Notes: a model not told the origin generated them from the sequence alone. A DNA stretch of 48,821 nt from Streptomyces actinomycinicus (GCF_016741775.1 NZ_JAERRK010000034.1:1-48821); one strand, 5' to 3'. Counted from the first letter of the stretch, positions 10,726 through 18,353 are shown. Made by a program: numbers and translations.

Positions 10726-11709
10726 TCACTGCTCCCGGTCCAGGATGCCGGACTGTGCGATGAGATAGCCGAGCTGGGCGCGGCTGCCGCTGCCCAGGGC
10801 CTGGGCCAGCTTGGCGATATGGGCCCGGCAGGTGCGGACGTTCATGCCCAGGCGGCGGGCGATGGCCTCGTCCACGTGGCCTTCGACCAGGAGCTTGGCG
10901 ATGGAGTGCTGGATCTCGGTGATGCCGTCGGGGGCGGTCTCGTAGGGGGCGCCGGCGCTCAGCGGGACGGCTCGGCCCCACATGAACTCGAACACCTTGA
11001 TCAGGTAGCGGACGAGACCCGGGTGGCGCAGCTCGAGGGCGACCTGCTGGTCGTCCCGGACGGGCAGGAAGGCGACGGCCTCGTCGCAGATGATGAGGCG
11101 CTCCACCAGTTCGTCGATGGTGCGGTACTCCACCTTGCCGTTGGCGAGCTGGGCCACGTAGGCCAGCTTCTCGGGGTTGTACCGCGCTGTGTGCTGGTAG
11201 AGCGTCCGGATCCGTACACCGCGCTCGATGAGCGGTCTGTCGCGTTCCAGGCCCCGCAGGAGGCTGCGTTCGGAGTAGCGGTCGCTCGGCTGGACCGTGA
11301 GCACCTCGGTCTGGCACTGGGAAGTGGCCAGGTTCAGCGCCGCGTTGATGCGGTCCCCGCCCTCCAATACTGTGATGGAATCGGTGGTGGCCGTCATGTG
11401 GCTGCTCAGGGCCATGAATGGCTCGAAGACGTCGGCCAGCCGGATCGACAGCCGCCTGCGCTCGGTGATCTCCCGTTCTATGGGGTTGAGCCGCTGTGCC
11501 AGGGCCACCGGTGCCGGAACGGGACGCAGCCATTCCGGATCGTCCGGGTCCGGGTGCAGGAGGGCGAACTCCAGCAGGCAGGGGGCGCATTCCACCTCGG
11601 CGCGAGCGATGCGTCCGGCGCGCAGCGCATCGGCGTAGAGGCGTCCCCCTTCCTCGCACATCTCGGTCACCGCATGGGGATGTACGGCTTTAGTCCGATT
11701 CGTTGCCAA
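10726..11709 (-). CDS. LuxR-type HTH transcriptional regulator (paralog B)
   Basis: 327 residues, homologous along its length to the regulator at 9652-10686: PCLLEFALLHPDPDDPEWL near the N-terminus, central TSQCQTEVLTVQPSDRYSER and GVRIRTLYQHTARY, and C-terminal HTH (SIAKLLVEGHVDEAIARRLG, NVRTCRAHIAKLAQALGSGS). I chose TTG 11709 because it gives an N-terminus aligned with the paralog (HPH motif about nine residues in) and a G-rich stretch precedes it; ATG 11736 would add nine residues without a ribosome site. It is divergent from the DTSWP peptide gene with a 113-bp shared region, so it is the natural candidate to regulate that gene. Confidence 0.8.
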   Translation of the reverse strand: MATNRTKAVHPHAVTEMCEEGGRLYADALRAGRIARAEVECAPCLLEFALLHPDPDDPEWLRPVPAPVALAQRLNPIEREITERRRLSIRLADVFEPFMALSSHMTATTDSITVLEGGDRINAALNLATSQCQTEVLTVQPSDRYSERSLLRGLERDRPLIERGVRIRTLYQHTARYNPEKLAYVAQLANGKVEYRTIDELVERLIICDEAVAFLPVRDDQQVALELRHPGLVRYLIKVFEFMWGRAVPLSAGAPYETAPDGITEIQHSIAKLLVEGHVDEAIARRLGMNVRTCRAHIAKLAQALGSGSRAQLGYLIAQSGILDREQ

Positions 11710-11730
11710 ATCTCCACCCCCCAGGGTCCT

Positions 11731-11765
11731 GAACATGCAGGAACATGATGCATTGATTATGTGGC
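11731..11765. promoter_or_regulatory. Direct repeat and AT-rich promoter island between regulator B and peptide gene
   Basis: GAACATGCAG at 11731-11740 is followed directly by GAACATGATG at 11741-11750, a seven-base direct repeat spaced exactly ten bases (one helical turn). An AT-rich stretch ATTGATTATG (11752-11761) follows and reads as a plausible -10 region in either direction. This is a candidate operator for one of the paralogous regulators. Confidence 0.4.
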
Positions 11766-11822
11766 CACGACATGCCCGAATGAGCCATCGTCGTACTCGA
11801 CGGGGGAAGAGGGGACCTTCAA

Positions 11823-12035
11823 GTGAGGACGAAGCCGACTATGGGCAAGAGACTGCTTCGCTCGATACTTGCCGCCGCCTTCTCCGTTGTCGTGGCCGCG
11901 GGAGCACTGGGCGGCCTGGCGAGTGTGAACGGCGACGTTCGAGCGGACACCAGCTGGCCGGCGGTGACTGCGACCACGGTGGCCGCAATCGATACCAGTT
12001 GGCCGGTGCATCCCAAGGACGGCGTGAGGAGCTGA
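11823..12035 (+). CDS. Small exported peptide with two DTSWP motifs
   Basis: 70 residues from GTG 11823; GAGGGG ends eight bases upstream. The first ~41 residues form a signal peptide: basic start (KRLLR), a hydrophobic core (ILAAAFSVVVAAGALGGLA) and an acceptable cleavage site before the first DTSWP at 42-46. The identical pentapeptide recurs at 57-61, written with different codons (GAC ACC AGC TGG CCG and GAT ACC AGT TGG CCG), which suggests selection on the peptide. A tail VHPKDGVRS ends the protein. The stop is one base before the next GTG, so the two genes are coupled. A precursor of a secreted signal or modified peptide is my inference; I do not recognise the family. ATG 11841 is an alternative start. 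Confidence 0.7.
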   Translation: MRTKPTMGKRLLRSILAAAFSVVVAAGALGGLASVNGDVRADTSWPAVTATTVAAIDTSWPVHPKDGVRS

Positions 12036-12036
12036 C

Positions 12037-12372
12037 GTGACTACCCCGCCTGACGACCGCTCCTTCCGTCGCGAAATGGCCACCGCCTACCGGTCCGGCT
12101 GGCACTTCATCGACCTGGTCACCGCCATCCCCCACAGCGGTGACTCGCTGATGGTGACCGTGTTCGGGGAGCCGGTCGTCGTCACGCGGGACGAGGACGG
12201 TGACGTACGGGCGTTCCGGTGCCTGCGCAAGCCGCGCGGGGCGCCGCAGCCGGTGCGATGTGCCATCCGGTACGGAATGATCTTTGTGAACCTGGACCAG
12301 CGGGACCACCGGCTGTGCGAGCCGGCGGAGTCCGACCTGAGGACCATCTCGGCCACCCCCCGCAGTGCCTGA
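12037..12372 (+). CDS. Rieske-oxygenase-derived small protein lacking the [2Fe-2S] ligands
   Basis: 111 residues starting at GTG 12037, one base after the peptide gene stop, with AGGAG inside the end of that gene. Segments such as SGWHFIDLVTAIPHSGDSL, FGEPVVVTRDEDGDVRAF and RYGMIFVNLD match the N-terminal Rieske domain of ring-hydroxylating oxygenases. The first ligand pair (CxHRG) is replaced by CLRKPRG and the whole second Cys-x-x-His segment is absent: the chain jumps to the YGMIFVNLD strand. A [2Fe-2S] cluster is therefore not expected. It may be a binding or processing partner of the upstream peptide. No recognised family assignment beyond this resemblance. Confidence 0.65.
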   Translation: MTTPPDDRSFRREMATAYRSGWHFIDLVTAIPHSGDSLMVTVFGEPVVVTRDEDGDVRAFRCLRKPRGAPQPVRCAIRYGMIFVNLDQRDHRLCEPAESDLRTISATPRSA

Positions 12373-12415
12373 CGCGATTCCCCCGTCGTAACACATCGCT
12401 CAGGTGCTTCCCCCC

Positions 12416-12456
12416 GCAGCGGCGTCACCGTGACCTGAACACGGTGACGCCGCTGC
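12416..12456 (+). terminator. Strong hairpin terminator after the DTSWP two-gene unit
   Basis: A perfect 17-bp stem (left arm 12416-12432, right arm 12440-12456) with a 7-nt loop is followed by AGTTTTG. It closes the peptide/Rieske-like transcript and could also stop the convergent PPOX gene. Confidence 0.85.
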
Positions 12457-12511
12457 AGTTTTGTGGGGACATTTCGCGGTTCGGGCGGGGTTTCGCGGTG
12501 GCTGGAAACGG

Positions 12512-12934
12512 TCATCCGTGGCCCAGCGCCCGCTCGACCTCGATCTCGATCACCACACGCGCCGGGTTCGGCCCCGGTGTCCGCTCGTAGCGCTCGGCGT
12601 AGCGCCGTACCGCCTCCGCCACCCGGTCCGGCTCGGTCCGCACGCGCGCCCGCCCTTCCAGCGTCGCCCACCGCCGGCCGTCCACCTGGCACACCGCCAC
12701 CCGCGCGCCCTCCGGCCCGGCCGCCCGCACGTGCCTCACCTTCGCGCTCGTGCCGCTGGTGATCACCCTGGCCAGCCGGGCCCCGGCGTCGTACGTCACC
12801 CCCACCGGCACGACGTGCGGGCTGCCGTCCGGGCGCAGGGTCGTCAGGGTGCACAGATGCCGCTCGCGCCAGAAGGCGAGGTACGGCTCGTCGGGGGAAA
12901 CCGGATCCACGGAGTGCCTCGTCTGCCTCGTCAT
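12512..12934 (-). CDS. Pyridoxamine 5'-phosphate oxidase (PPOX)-class, F420/FMN-type protein
   Basis: 140 residues with the split-barrel flavin-binding pattern of the PPOX class: FWRERHLCTLTTLRPDGSPHVVPVG near the start, VITSGTSAKVRHVRAAG in the middle and VDGRRWATLEGRARV later. Actinomycete members commonly use F420 or FMN in small-molecule reductions; the substrate cannot be read from sequence. It diverges from clpB, and the HspR operator at 12971-12991 lies only 37 bp from its ATG, so it may share heat-shock control. Confidence 0.82.
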   Translation of the reverse strand: MTRQTRHSVDPVSPDEPYLAFWRERHLCTLTTLRPDGSPHVVPVGVTYDAGARLARVITSGTSAKVRHVRAAGPEGARVAVCQVDGRRWATLEGRARVRTEPDRVAEAVRRYAERYERTPGPNPARVVIEIEVERALGHG

Positions 12935-12970
12935 GCGCGCAACCTAGCGCCGGAACCCTCCCCGGCGAAC

Positions 12971-12991
12971 GTTGAGTGGAATAGACTCAAC
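12971..12991. promoter_or_regulatory. HspR operator (HAIR) upstream of clpB
   Basis: GTTGAGT-N7-ACTCAAC is a perfect inverted repeat that matches CTTGAGT-N7-ACTCAAG except for the symmetric outer base. It lies about 60 bp before the clpB GTG, as expected for the HspR-repressed clpB promoter known in Streptomyces. The exact -35/-10 boxes are not clear. Confidence 0.85.
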
Positions 12992-13051
12992 TTTGTGTAC
13001 GCTGGTTAAGTCAGCAGTGGAAGAGTGTGCCCGAGGAGGAGAACGGACGAC

Positions 13052-15649
13052 GTGGACGCCGAGCTGACCAACAGGAGCCGGGACGCGATCAACGCGGCGA
13101 GCAATCGCGCCGTGACCGAGGGGCACCCGGACCTCACCCCCGCTCACCTGCTGCTGGCTCTGCTCCAGGGCCAGGACAACGAGAACATCACCGACCTGCT
13201 CGCGGCCGTGGAGGCCGACCAGGCGGCCGTGCGCTCCGGCGCCGAGCGCATCCTCGCCGGGCTGCCCAGCGTGACCGGGTCCACCGTCGCGCCGCCGCAG
13301 CCCAACCGCGAGATGCTGGCCGTGATCGCCGACGCCGGCGAGCGCGCGAAGGACCTCGGCGACGAGTACCTCTCCACCGAGCACCTGCTCATCGGCATCG
13401 CCGCGACGGGCGGTCCGGCCGGCGAGGTGCTCAAGGGACAGGGCGCCGACGCGAAGAAGCTGCAGGACGCCTTCCAGAAGTCCAGGGGAGGACGCCGCGT
13501 GACCACCGCCGACCCCGAGGGCCAGTACAAGGCCCTGGAGAAGTTCGGCACCGACTTCACCGCCGCCGCCCGCGAGGGCCGGCTGGACCCGGTCATCGGA
13601 CGGGACCAGGAGATCCGGCGGGTCGTGCAGGTGCTCAGCCGGAGGACGAAGAACAACCCCGTCCTCATCGGCGAGCCCGGCGTCGGCAAGACCGCCGTCG
13701 TCGAGGGGCTCGCCCAGCGGATCGTGAAGGGCGACGTGCCCGAGTCGCTGAAGGACAAGCGGCTCGTCGCGCTCGACCTCGGGGCCATGGTCGCCGGGGC
13801 GAAGTACCGCGGCGAGTTCGAGGAACGGCTGAAGGCCGTACTCGCCGAGATCAAGGGCTCCGACGGGCAGATCATCACCTTCATCGACGAGCTGCACACG
13901 GTCGTGGGCGCCGGCGCGGGCGGTGACTCCGCCATGGACGCGGGCAACATGCTCAAGCCCATGCTCGCGCGCGGTGAGCTGCGGATGGTGGGCGCCACGA
14001 CCCTGGACGAGTACCGCGAGCGGATCGAGAAGGACCCCGCCCTGGAACGGCGGTTCCAGCAGGTGCTGGTCGCCGAGCCCACCGTCGAGGACACCATCGC
14101 CATCCTGCGCGGACTCAAGGGACGGTACGAGGCGCACCACAAGGTGCAGATCGCGGACAGCGCACTGGTGGCCGCCGCCGCCCTGTCCGACCGGTACATC
14201 ACCTCCCGCTTCCTGCCCGACAAGGCCATCGACCTCGTGGACGAGGCCGCCTCCCGGCTGCGCATGGAGATCGACTCCTCGCCCGTCGAGATCGACGAAC
14301 TCCAGCGCGCCGTCGACCGGCTGAAGATGGAGGAGCTGGCGATCGGCAAGGAGACCGATCCGGCCTCCCGCGAGCGGCTGGAGAAGCTGCGCCGCGACCT
14401 CGCCGACAAGGAGGAGGAGCTGCGCGGCCTGACCGCCCGCTGGGAGAAGGAGAAGCAGTCCCTCAACCGGGTCGGTGAGCTGAAGGAGAAGCTGGACGAC
14501 CTGCGCGGACAGGCCGAACGCGCCCAGCGCGACGGTGACTTCGACACCGCCGCCAAGCTGCTGTACGGCGAGATCCCGCAGCTCGAGAAGGAACTCGAGG
14601 CCGCCTCCCAGGCCGAGGAGGAGGCCGCCAGGGACACGATGGTCAAGGACGAGGTCGGCTCCGACGACATCGCCGACGTCGTCGCCGCCTGGACCGGCAT
14701 CCCGGCCGGCCGCCTCATGGAGGGCGAGACGCAGAAGCTGCTGCGCATGGAGGAGGAGCTGGGCAGGCGGCTCATCGGGCAGAGCGAGGCCGTACGGGCC
14801 GTGAGCGACGCCGTACGGCGCTCCCGGGCCGGTATCGCCGACCCCGACCGGCCCACCGGGTCCTTCCTCTTCCTCGGCCCCACCGGTGTCGGCAAGACCG
14901 AACTCGCCAAGGCCCTCGCCGACTTCCTCTTCGACGACGAGCGGGCCATGGTCCGCATCGACATGTCGGAGTACGGCGAGAAGCACAGCGTGGCCCGGCT
15001 GGTCGGCGCGCCCCCCGGGTACGTCGGCTACGAGGAGGGCGGCCAGCTGACCGAGGCCGTGCGGCGGCGCCCGTACAGCGTCGTCCTGCTGGACGAGGTG
15101 GAGAAGGCCCACCCGGAGGTCTTCGACGTCCTGCTCCAGGTGCTGGACGACGGCCGCCTGACGGACGGACAGGGCCGTACGGTCGACTTCCGCAACACCA
15201 TCCTGGTGCTCACCTCCAACCTGGGCAGCCAGTTCCTGGTCGACCCGGTCACCAGCGAGGCGGAGAAGAGGGAACAGGTGCTGGAGGTCGTCCGGACCTC
15301 CTTCAAGCCGGAGTTCCTCAACCGGCTCGACGACCTCGTCGTCTTCACCGCCCTCACCAAGCCCGAGCTGGAGCGGATCGCCCGGCTGCAGATCGACCGC
15401 CTGGCCAGGAGGCTGGCCGAGCGGCGGCTCACGCTGGACGTCACCCCCGCGGCGCTGGCATGGCTCGCCGAGGAGGGCCTGGACCCGGCCTACGGCGCCC
15501 GCCCGCTGCGCCGCCTGGTGCAGACCTCCATCGGCGACCGGCTCGCCAAGGAGATCCTGTCCGGCGAGGTCAAGGACGGCGACACGGTCCGCGTCGACCG
15601 CGTCGGCGAGGGCCTGCTGGTCGGCCCGGACACGGGCAAGACGCTGTGA
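13052..15649 (+). CDS. clpB: ATP-dependent disaggregase ClpB (Hsp100)
   Basis: 865 residues from GTG 13052, with GGAGGAG about ten bases upstream; in-frame upstream codons have no ribosome site. Domains in order: N domain with two Clp repeats (1-150), NBD1 with Walker A GEPGVGKT near residue 207 and Walker B IITFIDELHTVVGAG, the long coiled-coil middle domain (about 400-520) that distinguishes ClpB from ClpC, and NBD2 with Walker A GPTGVGKT near 609 and Walker B VVLLDEVEKAH. It threads aggregated proteins together with DnaK/DnaJ/GrpE. A HAIR site upstream places it under HspR with the dnaK operon. Confidence 0.97.
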   Translation: MDAELTNRSRDAINAASNRAVTEGHPDLTPAHLLLALLQGQDNENITDLLAAVEADQAAVRSGAERILAGLPSVTGSTVAPPQPNREMLAVIADAGERAKDLGDEYLSTEHLLIGIAATGGPAGEVLKGQGADAKKLQDAFQKSRGGRRVTTADPEGQYKALEKFGTDFTAAAREGRLDPVIGRDQEIRRVVQVLSRRTKNNPVLIGEPGVGKTAVVEGLAQRIVKGDVPESLKDKRLVALDLGAMVAGAKYRGEFEERLKAVLAEIKGSDGQIITFIDELHTVVGAGAGGDSAMDAGNMLKPMLARGELRMVGATTLDEYRERIEKDPALERRFQQVLVAEPTVEDTIAILRGLKGRYEAHHKVQIADSALVAAAALSDRYITSRFLPDKAIDLVDEAASRLRMEIDSSPVEIDELQRAVDRLKMEELAIGKETDPASRERLEKLRRDLADKEEELRGLTARWEKEKQSLNRVGELKEKLDDLRGQAERAQRDGDFDTAAKLLYGEIPQLEKELEAASQAEEEAARDTMVKDEVGSDDIADVVAAWTGIPAGRLMEGETQKLLRMEEELGRRLIGQSEAVRAVSDAVRRSRAGIADPDRPTGSFLFLGPTGVGKTELAKALADFLFDDERAMVRIDMSEYGEKHSVARLVGAPPGYVGYEEGGQLTEAVRRRPYSVVLLDEVEKAHPEVFDVLLQVLDDGRLTDGQGRTVDFRNTILVLTSNLGSQFLVDPVTSEAEKREQVLEVVRTSFKPEFLNRLDDLVVFTALTKPELERIARLQIDRLARRLAERRLTLDVTPAALAWLAEEGLDPAYGARPLRRLVQTSIGDRLAKEILSGEVKDGDTVRVDRVGEGLLVGPDTGKTL

Positions 15650-15669
15650 CGCCCGGATACTGATCGCCG

Positions 15670-15706
15670 AGCCGTACGAGGGCCCGCAGCGGGCCCTCGT
15701 ACGGCT
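15670..15706 (+). terminator. Near-perfect palindromic terminator after clpB
   Basis: Two 18-base complementary arms (15670-15687 and 15689-15706) flank a single central base, giving a very stable hairpin just after clpB. The 337-bp gap 15650-15986 contains no other gene. A second, smaller hairpin (CCTCCCC, 15937-15943, with 15949-15955) lies 30 bp before the next start and could affect its translation. Confidence 0.75.
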
Positions 15707-15986
15707 CTCGGCGACGTTCGCGGCGCACGCGCCGGACCCCGGCTCGGCCGCGCCCGGGACCAGCCCGGCGCAGTCCTCGGTGCCCTCCCGGAACCAGTGC
15801 CGCGACCGCCGCGAAGAACCCCCGTCTCGTCCGCCCTCGCGCCGCCGTACCGGCCCCCTCGGCCGCGGGCTCCCCACCCGACCGGACGGATCATGTCAGC
15901 CGACGGCTGACAGGCCCCGTCGGGGCTTGCCACGCCCCTCCCCGCATGGGGGAGGATGGCGGCATCCGCATGAAGGGAAAAACACG

Positions 15987-16517
15987 GTGAGCATCGACCC
16001 GTCCTCGATTCCGAATTTCGGGGGCCAGCCCGAACCGCAGCCCCAAGGACCGGCGGGCCCCGTCCTCCCGGATCAGGACCTGGTGAAGCAGCTTCTCGAC
16101 CAGATGGAGCTGAAGTACATCGTCGACGAGGAGGGTGACCTCGCGGCGCCGTGGGAGCAGTTCCGCACCTACTTCATGTTCCGGGGAGAGGCCGAGCAGG
16201 CGGTCTTCTCGGTGCGGACCTTCTACGACCGCCCCCACACGATCGACGAGAAGCAGCAGCTGCTGGAGTCCGTCGACGACTGGAACCGCCGCACGCTGTG
16301 GCCGAAGGTGTACACCCACACCCACGACGACGGCAGCGTCCGCCTGATCGGCGAGGCCCAGATGCTGATCGGCACGGGCGTCGACATCAACCACTTCGTC
16401 TCCTCCACGGTCAGCTGGGTGCGGGCCGCGATCGAGTTCGACAAGTGGCTGATCGAGCAGCTCGGTCTCGAGGAGGACGCCGAGGCGTCCGAGGAGCGGG
16501 GCGAGGACGAGGAGTGA
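15987..16517 (+). CDS. YbjN domain-containing protein
   Basis: 176 residues from GTG 15987 with GAAGG upstream. The sequence LVKQLLDQMELKYIVDEEGDL, FMFRGEAEQAVFSVRTFYDR, LLESVDDWNRRTLWPKVYTH and an acidic C-terminus match the actinomycete YbjN/sensory-transduction-regulator family, which has a type III secretion chaperone-like fold. It is probably a cytoplasmic protein of general or stress function; no enzyme motif is visible. It converges on the aminotransferase at 16568. Confidence 0.8.
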   Translation: MSIDPSSIPNFGGQPEPQPQGPAGPVLPDQDLVKQLLDQMELKYIVDEEGDLAAPWEQFRTYFMFRGEAEQAVFSVRTFYDRPHTIDEKQQLLESVDDWNRRTLWPKVYTHTHDDGSVRLIGEAQMLIGTGVDINHFVSSTVSWVRAAIEFDKWLIEQLGLEEDAEASEERGEDEE

Positions 16518-16534
16518 TCCTCCGCCGCCGCTGA

Positions 16535-16560
16535 GGCCCGGGGGCCGGCGCCCCCGGGCC
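16535..16560. terminator. Bidirectional hairpin between convergent genes
   Basis: A perfect 11-bp stem (GGCCCGGGGGC at 16535-16545 with 16550-16560) and a CGGC loop occupy the 50-bp space between the YbjN gene and the aminotransferase gene. Confidence 0.75.
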
Positions 16561-16567
16561 CCGGCCC

Positions 16568-17752
16568 TCACATGCTCCGCAGCCGCTGCGCCGCCTCCCG
16601 GAGCACCTCTTCCCGCTTGCAGAACGCGAACCGCACGAACGGGGCCCCGGCCTCCCGGTCGTCGTAGAAGACCGCGTTGGGGATGGCCACCACGCCCGCG
16701 CGTTCCGGCAGCGCACGGCAGAAGGCGAAGCCGTCCTTCTCGCCGAGGGGGCGGATGTCGGTGGTGATGAAGTAGGTGCCGGCCGGCTCGAACACCTCGA
16801 AGCCCGCCGCCCTCAGCCCCTCGGCCAGGATGTCCCGGCGGGCCAGCATGCCCCGGCGGAACTCCTCGAAGTAGGAGTCGGGCAGGGCCAGTGCCTCGGC
16901 CACCGCGTACTGGAACGGTCCCGAGGACACGTAGGTCAGGAACTGCTTCGCCGTGCGGACCGCGCCGACCAGCTCCGGCGCCGCCGTCACCCAGCCGACC
17001 TTCCAGCCGGTGAACGAGAACGTCTTGCCGGCCGAGCCGATGGTCACCGTCCGCTCCCGCATCCCCGGGAACGTGGCGAGCGGCACGTGCCCGGCCGCGT
17101 CGAAGACCAGGTGCTCGTACACCTCGTCCGTCACCACCAGCAGATCCCGCTCCACCGCCAGCTCGGCGATCGCGGTCAGCTCCTCGCGCGTGAGGACCGT
17201 ACCGGTCGGGTTGTGCGGGGTGTTGATCAGCAGCAGCCGGGTGCGTTCGGTGACGGCCGCCCGCAGCTCGTCCAGGTCCAGCCGGAAGCGGGCCACGTCA
17301 CCGGAGTGCGGCCGGAGCGTCACCGGCACCCGCCGGCCGCCCGCCATGGCGATGCTCGCCGCGTACGAGTCGTAGTACGGCTCCAGGGCCACGACCTCGT
17401 CACCGGGCTCGACCAGCGCCAGCAGCGCGGCGGCGATCGCCTCCGTGGCGCCCGCCGTGACCAGCACCTCGGTGTCGGGGTCGTACGACAGTCCGTAGCG
17501 GCGCCGCTGGTGCCCGGCGACGGCGGTACGCAGCTCGGGGATCCCGGGGCCCGGCGGGTACTGGTTGCCGCGGCCGTCGCGCAGGGCCCGAACGGCGGCC
17601 TCCCGGATCTCCTCGGGGCCGTCGGTGTCCGGGAAACCCTGGCCCAGGTTGATCGACCCGGTCGCCACGGCGAGCGCCGACATCTCGGCGAAGATCGTCG
17701 TCCCGAACTCGGCGAGCCGGCGGTTGAGGTGGGGGCGTGCGCTGGAGGTCAT
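16568..17752 (-). CDS. Pyridoxal-phosphate class I/II aminotransferase
   Basis: 394 residues from ATG 17752 (GGATGG upstream). Typical fold type I aminotransferase motifs: SINLGQGFPDTDGP, GNQYPPGPGIPELR, TAGATEAIAAALLALVEPGDEV, NTPHNPTGTVLT, VVTDEVYEHLVFD and the PLP lysine in SAGKTFSFTGWKVGW (about K243). The family includes kynurenine aminotransferase/methionine aminotransferase (YbdL) type enzymes, and the GQGFPD opening is characteristic of that group. The exact substrate is uncertain. It is divergent from the small membrane protein at 17900. Confidence 0.88.
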   Translation of the reverse strand: MTSSARPHLNRRLAEFGTTIFAEMSALAVATGSINLGQGFPDTDGPEEIREAAVRALRDGRGNQYPPGPGIPELRTAVAGHQRRRYGLSYDPDTEVLVTAGATEAIAAALLALVEPGDEVVALEPYYDSYAASIAMAGGRRVPVTLRPHSGDVARFRLDLDELRAAVTERTRLLLINTPHNPTGTVLTREELTAIAELAVERDLLVVTDEVYEHLVFDAAGHVPLATFPGMRERTVTIGSAGKTFSFTGWKVGWVTAAPELVGAVRTAKQFLTYVSSGPFQYAVAEALALPDSYFEEFRRGMLARRDILAEGLRAAGFEVFEPAGTYFITTDIRPLGEKDGFAFCRALPERAGVVAIPNAVFYDDREAGAPFVRFAFCKREEVLREAAQRLRSM

Positions 17753-17899
17753 GGGCCATCCTGCGCCCAAGCTCTGGAGTTCCTCAACTCTGCTTTGGGC
17801 GTCGAAGCGGCCGGGCATCCCCCCGTCACCGCGGCAGACGCGGAAGTACGCGAGGCGCCCACGGGGGGCCGCTTCGGGGGAAGGAAGGAGGGTGACGCC

Positions 17900-18265
17900 A
17901 TGAGCGACAACGCGATCGAGGGCATCATCCTGGCGGTGGCCGTCGTAGTGGTCGTCGGGGCGAGCCAGGCCCGCCTCAAGCGGCGGAACCGGGTCTCGCT
18001 CGGCAAGGGCCGGCGGGGCCGGTCGTACGGCTCGTCCTCGTCGTCCTCGACGTATGCGGACGGCGGGAACAGCAGCTGGTGGGTGGGCGGCGGCGACTCC
18101 GGTTCTTCGGGGGGCCACGGCGGCGGCCACCACGGGGGCCACCACGGCGGCCACTCCTGCGGCGGCAGCTCCTCCTGCGGCGGCAGCTCCTCCTGCGGTG
18201 GCAGCTCTTCCTGCGGCGGGGGTTCGTCGTGCGGTGGGGGAGGCGGATGCGGGGGAGGCAGCTGA
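17900..18265 (+). CDS. Small membrane protein with Gly/His/Cys-rich repetitive tail
   Basis: 121 residues from ATG 17900, preceded by AAGGAGG. One transmembrane helix (EGIILAVAVVVVVGAS, about 7-23) is followed by a basic segment (RLKRRNRVSLGKGRRGR), a Ser-rich stretch and a tail of GGH/GGHH units and then about five SSCGG-type repeats ending GGGGGCGGGS. The tail has five or more cysteines and about ten histidines. This resembles metal-binding or cross-linkable low-complexity tails. I do not recognise the family; a role in metal handling or envelope anchoring is inference. It is divergent from the aminotransferase. Confidence 0.7.
   Translation: MSDNAIEGIILAVAVVVVVGASQARLKRRNRVSLGKGRRGRSYGSSSSSSTYADGGNSSWWVGGGDSGSSGGHGGGHHGGHHGGHSCGGSSSCGGSSSCGGSSSCGGGSSCGGGGGCGGGS
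18169..18245 (+). repeat. Short tandem repeats encoding SSCGG units
   Basis: An 18-bp unit close to TGCGGCGGCAGCTCCTCC is repeated several times with small changes inside the gene at 17900-18265. The repeat is readable as Cys-Gly-Gly-Ser-Ser-Ser and can change the number of cysteines by slippage. Confidence 0.7.
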
Positions 18266-18317
18266 CACGGGGCAGCTGAGCTTCCGGAACAGGGGGAACC
18301 GCATCCGCACCGCACCT

Positions 18318-18353
18318 GAGCGCCCGTCGGGGGCGAACATCCGGCGGGCGCTC
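18318..18353 (+). terminator. Hairpin terminator after the Cys-rich protein gene
   Basis: A 13-bp stem with one G-U pair (GAGCGCCCGTCGG, 18318-18330, with 18341-18353) and a 10-nt loop. The remaining part of the 327-bp gap 18266-18592 has an AT-richer stretch near 18440-18490 that may hold the next promoter, but no clear boxes. Confidence 0.6.

Noticed and set aside
11735..12040. A 101-residue frame overlapping the DTSWP peptide
   Set aside because: It has no domain or signal and is Arg/Gly-rich in the way of wrong-frame translations; the 70-residue frame has a signal peptide, a ribosome site and coupling to the next gene.
12944..15877. A 977-residue open frame on the minus strand over clpB
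   Set aside because: It is an antisense shadow caused by the G/C-biased codon use of clpB, which has full domain support on the plus strand.
15780..15986. Extended start of the YbjN protein
   Set aside because: The extra 69 residues are Arg/Pro-rich and cover two hairpins; GTG 15987 has a ribosome site and begins the conserved part.
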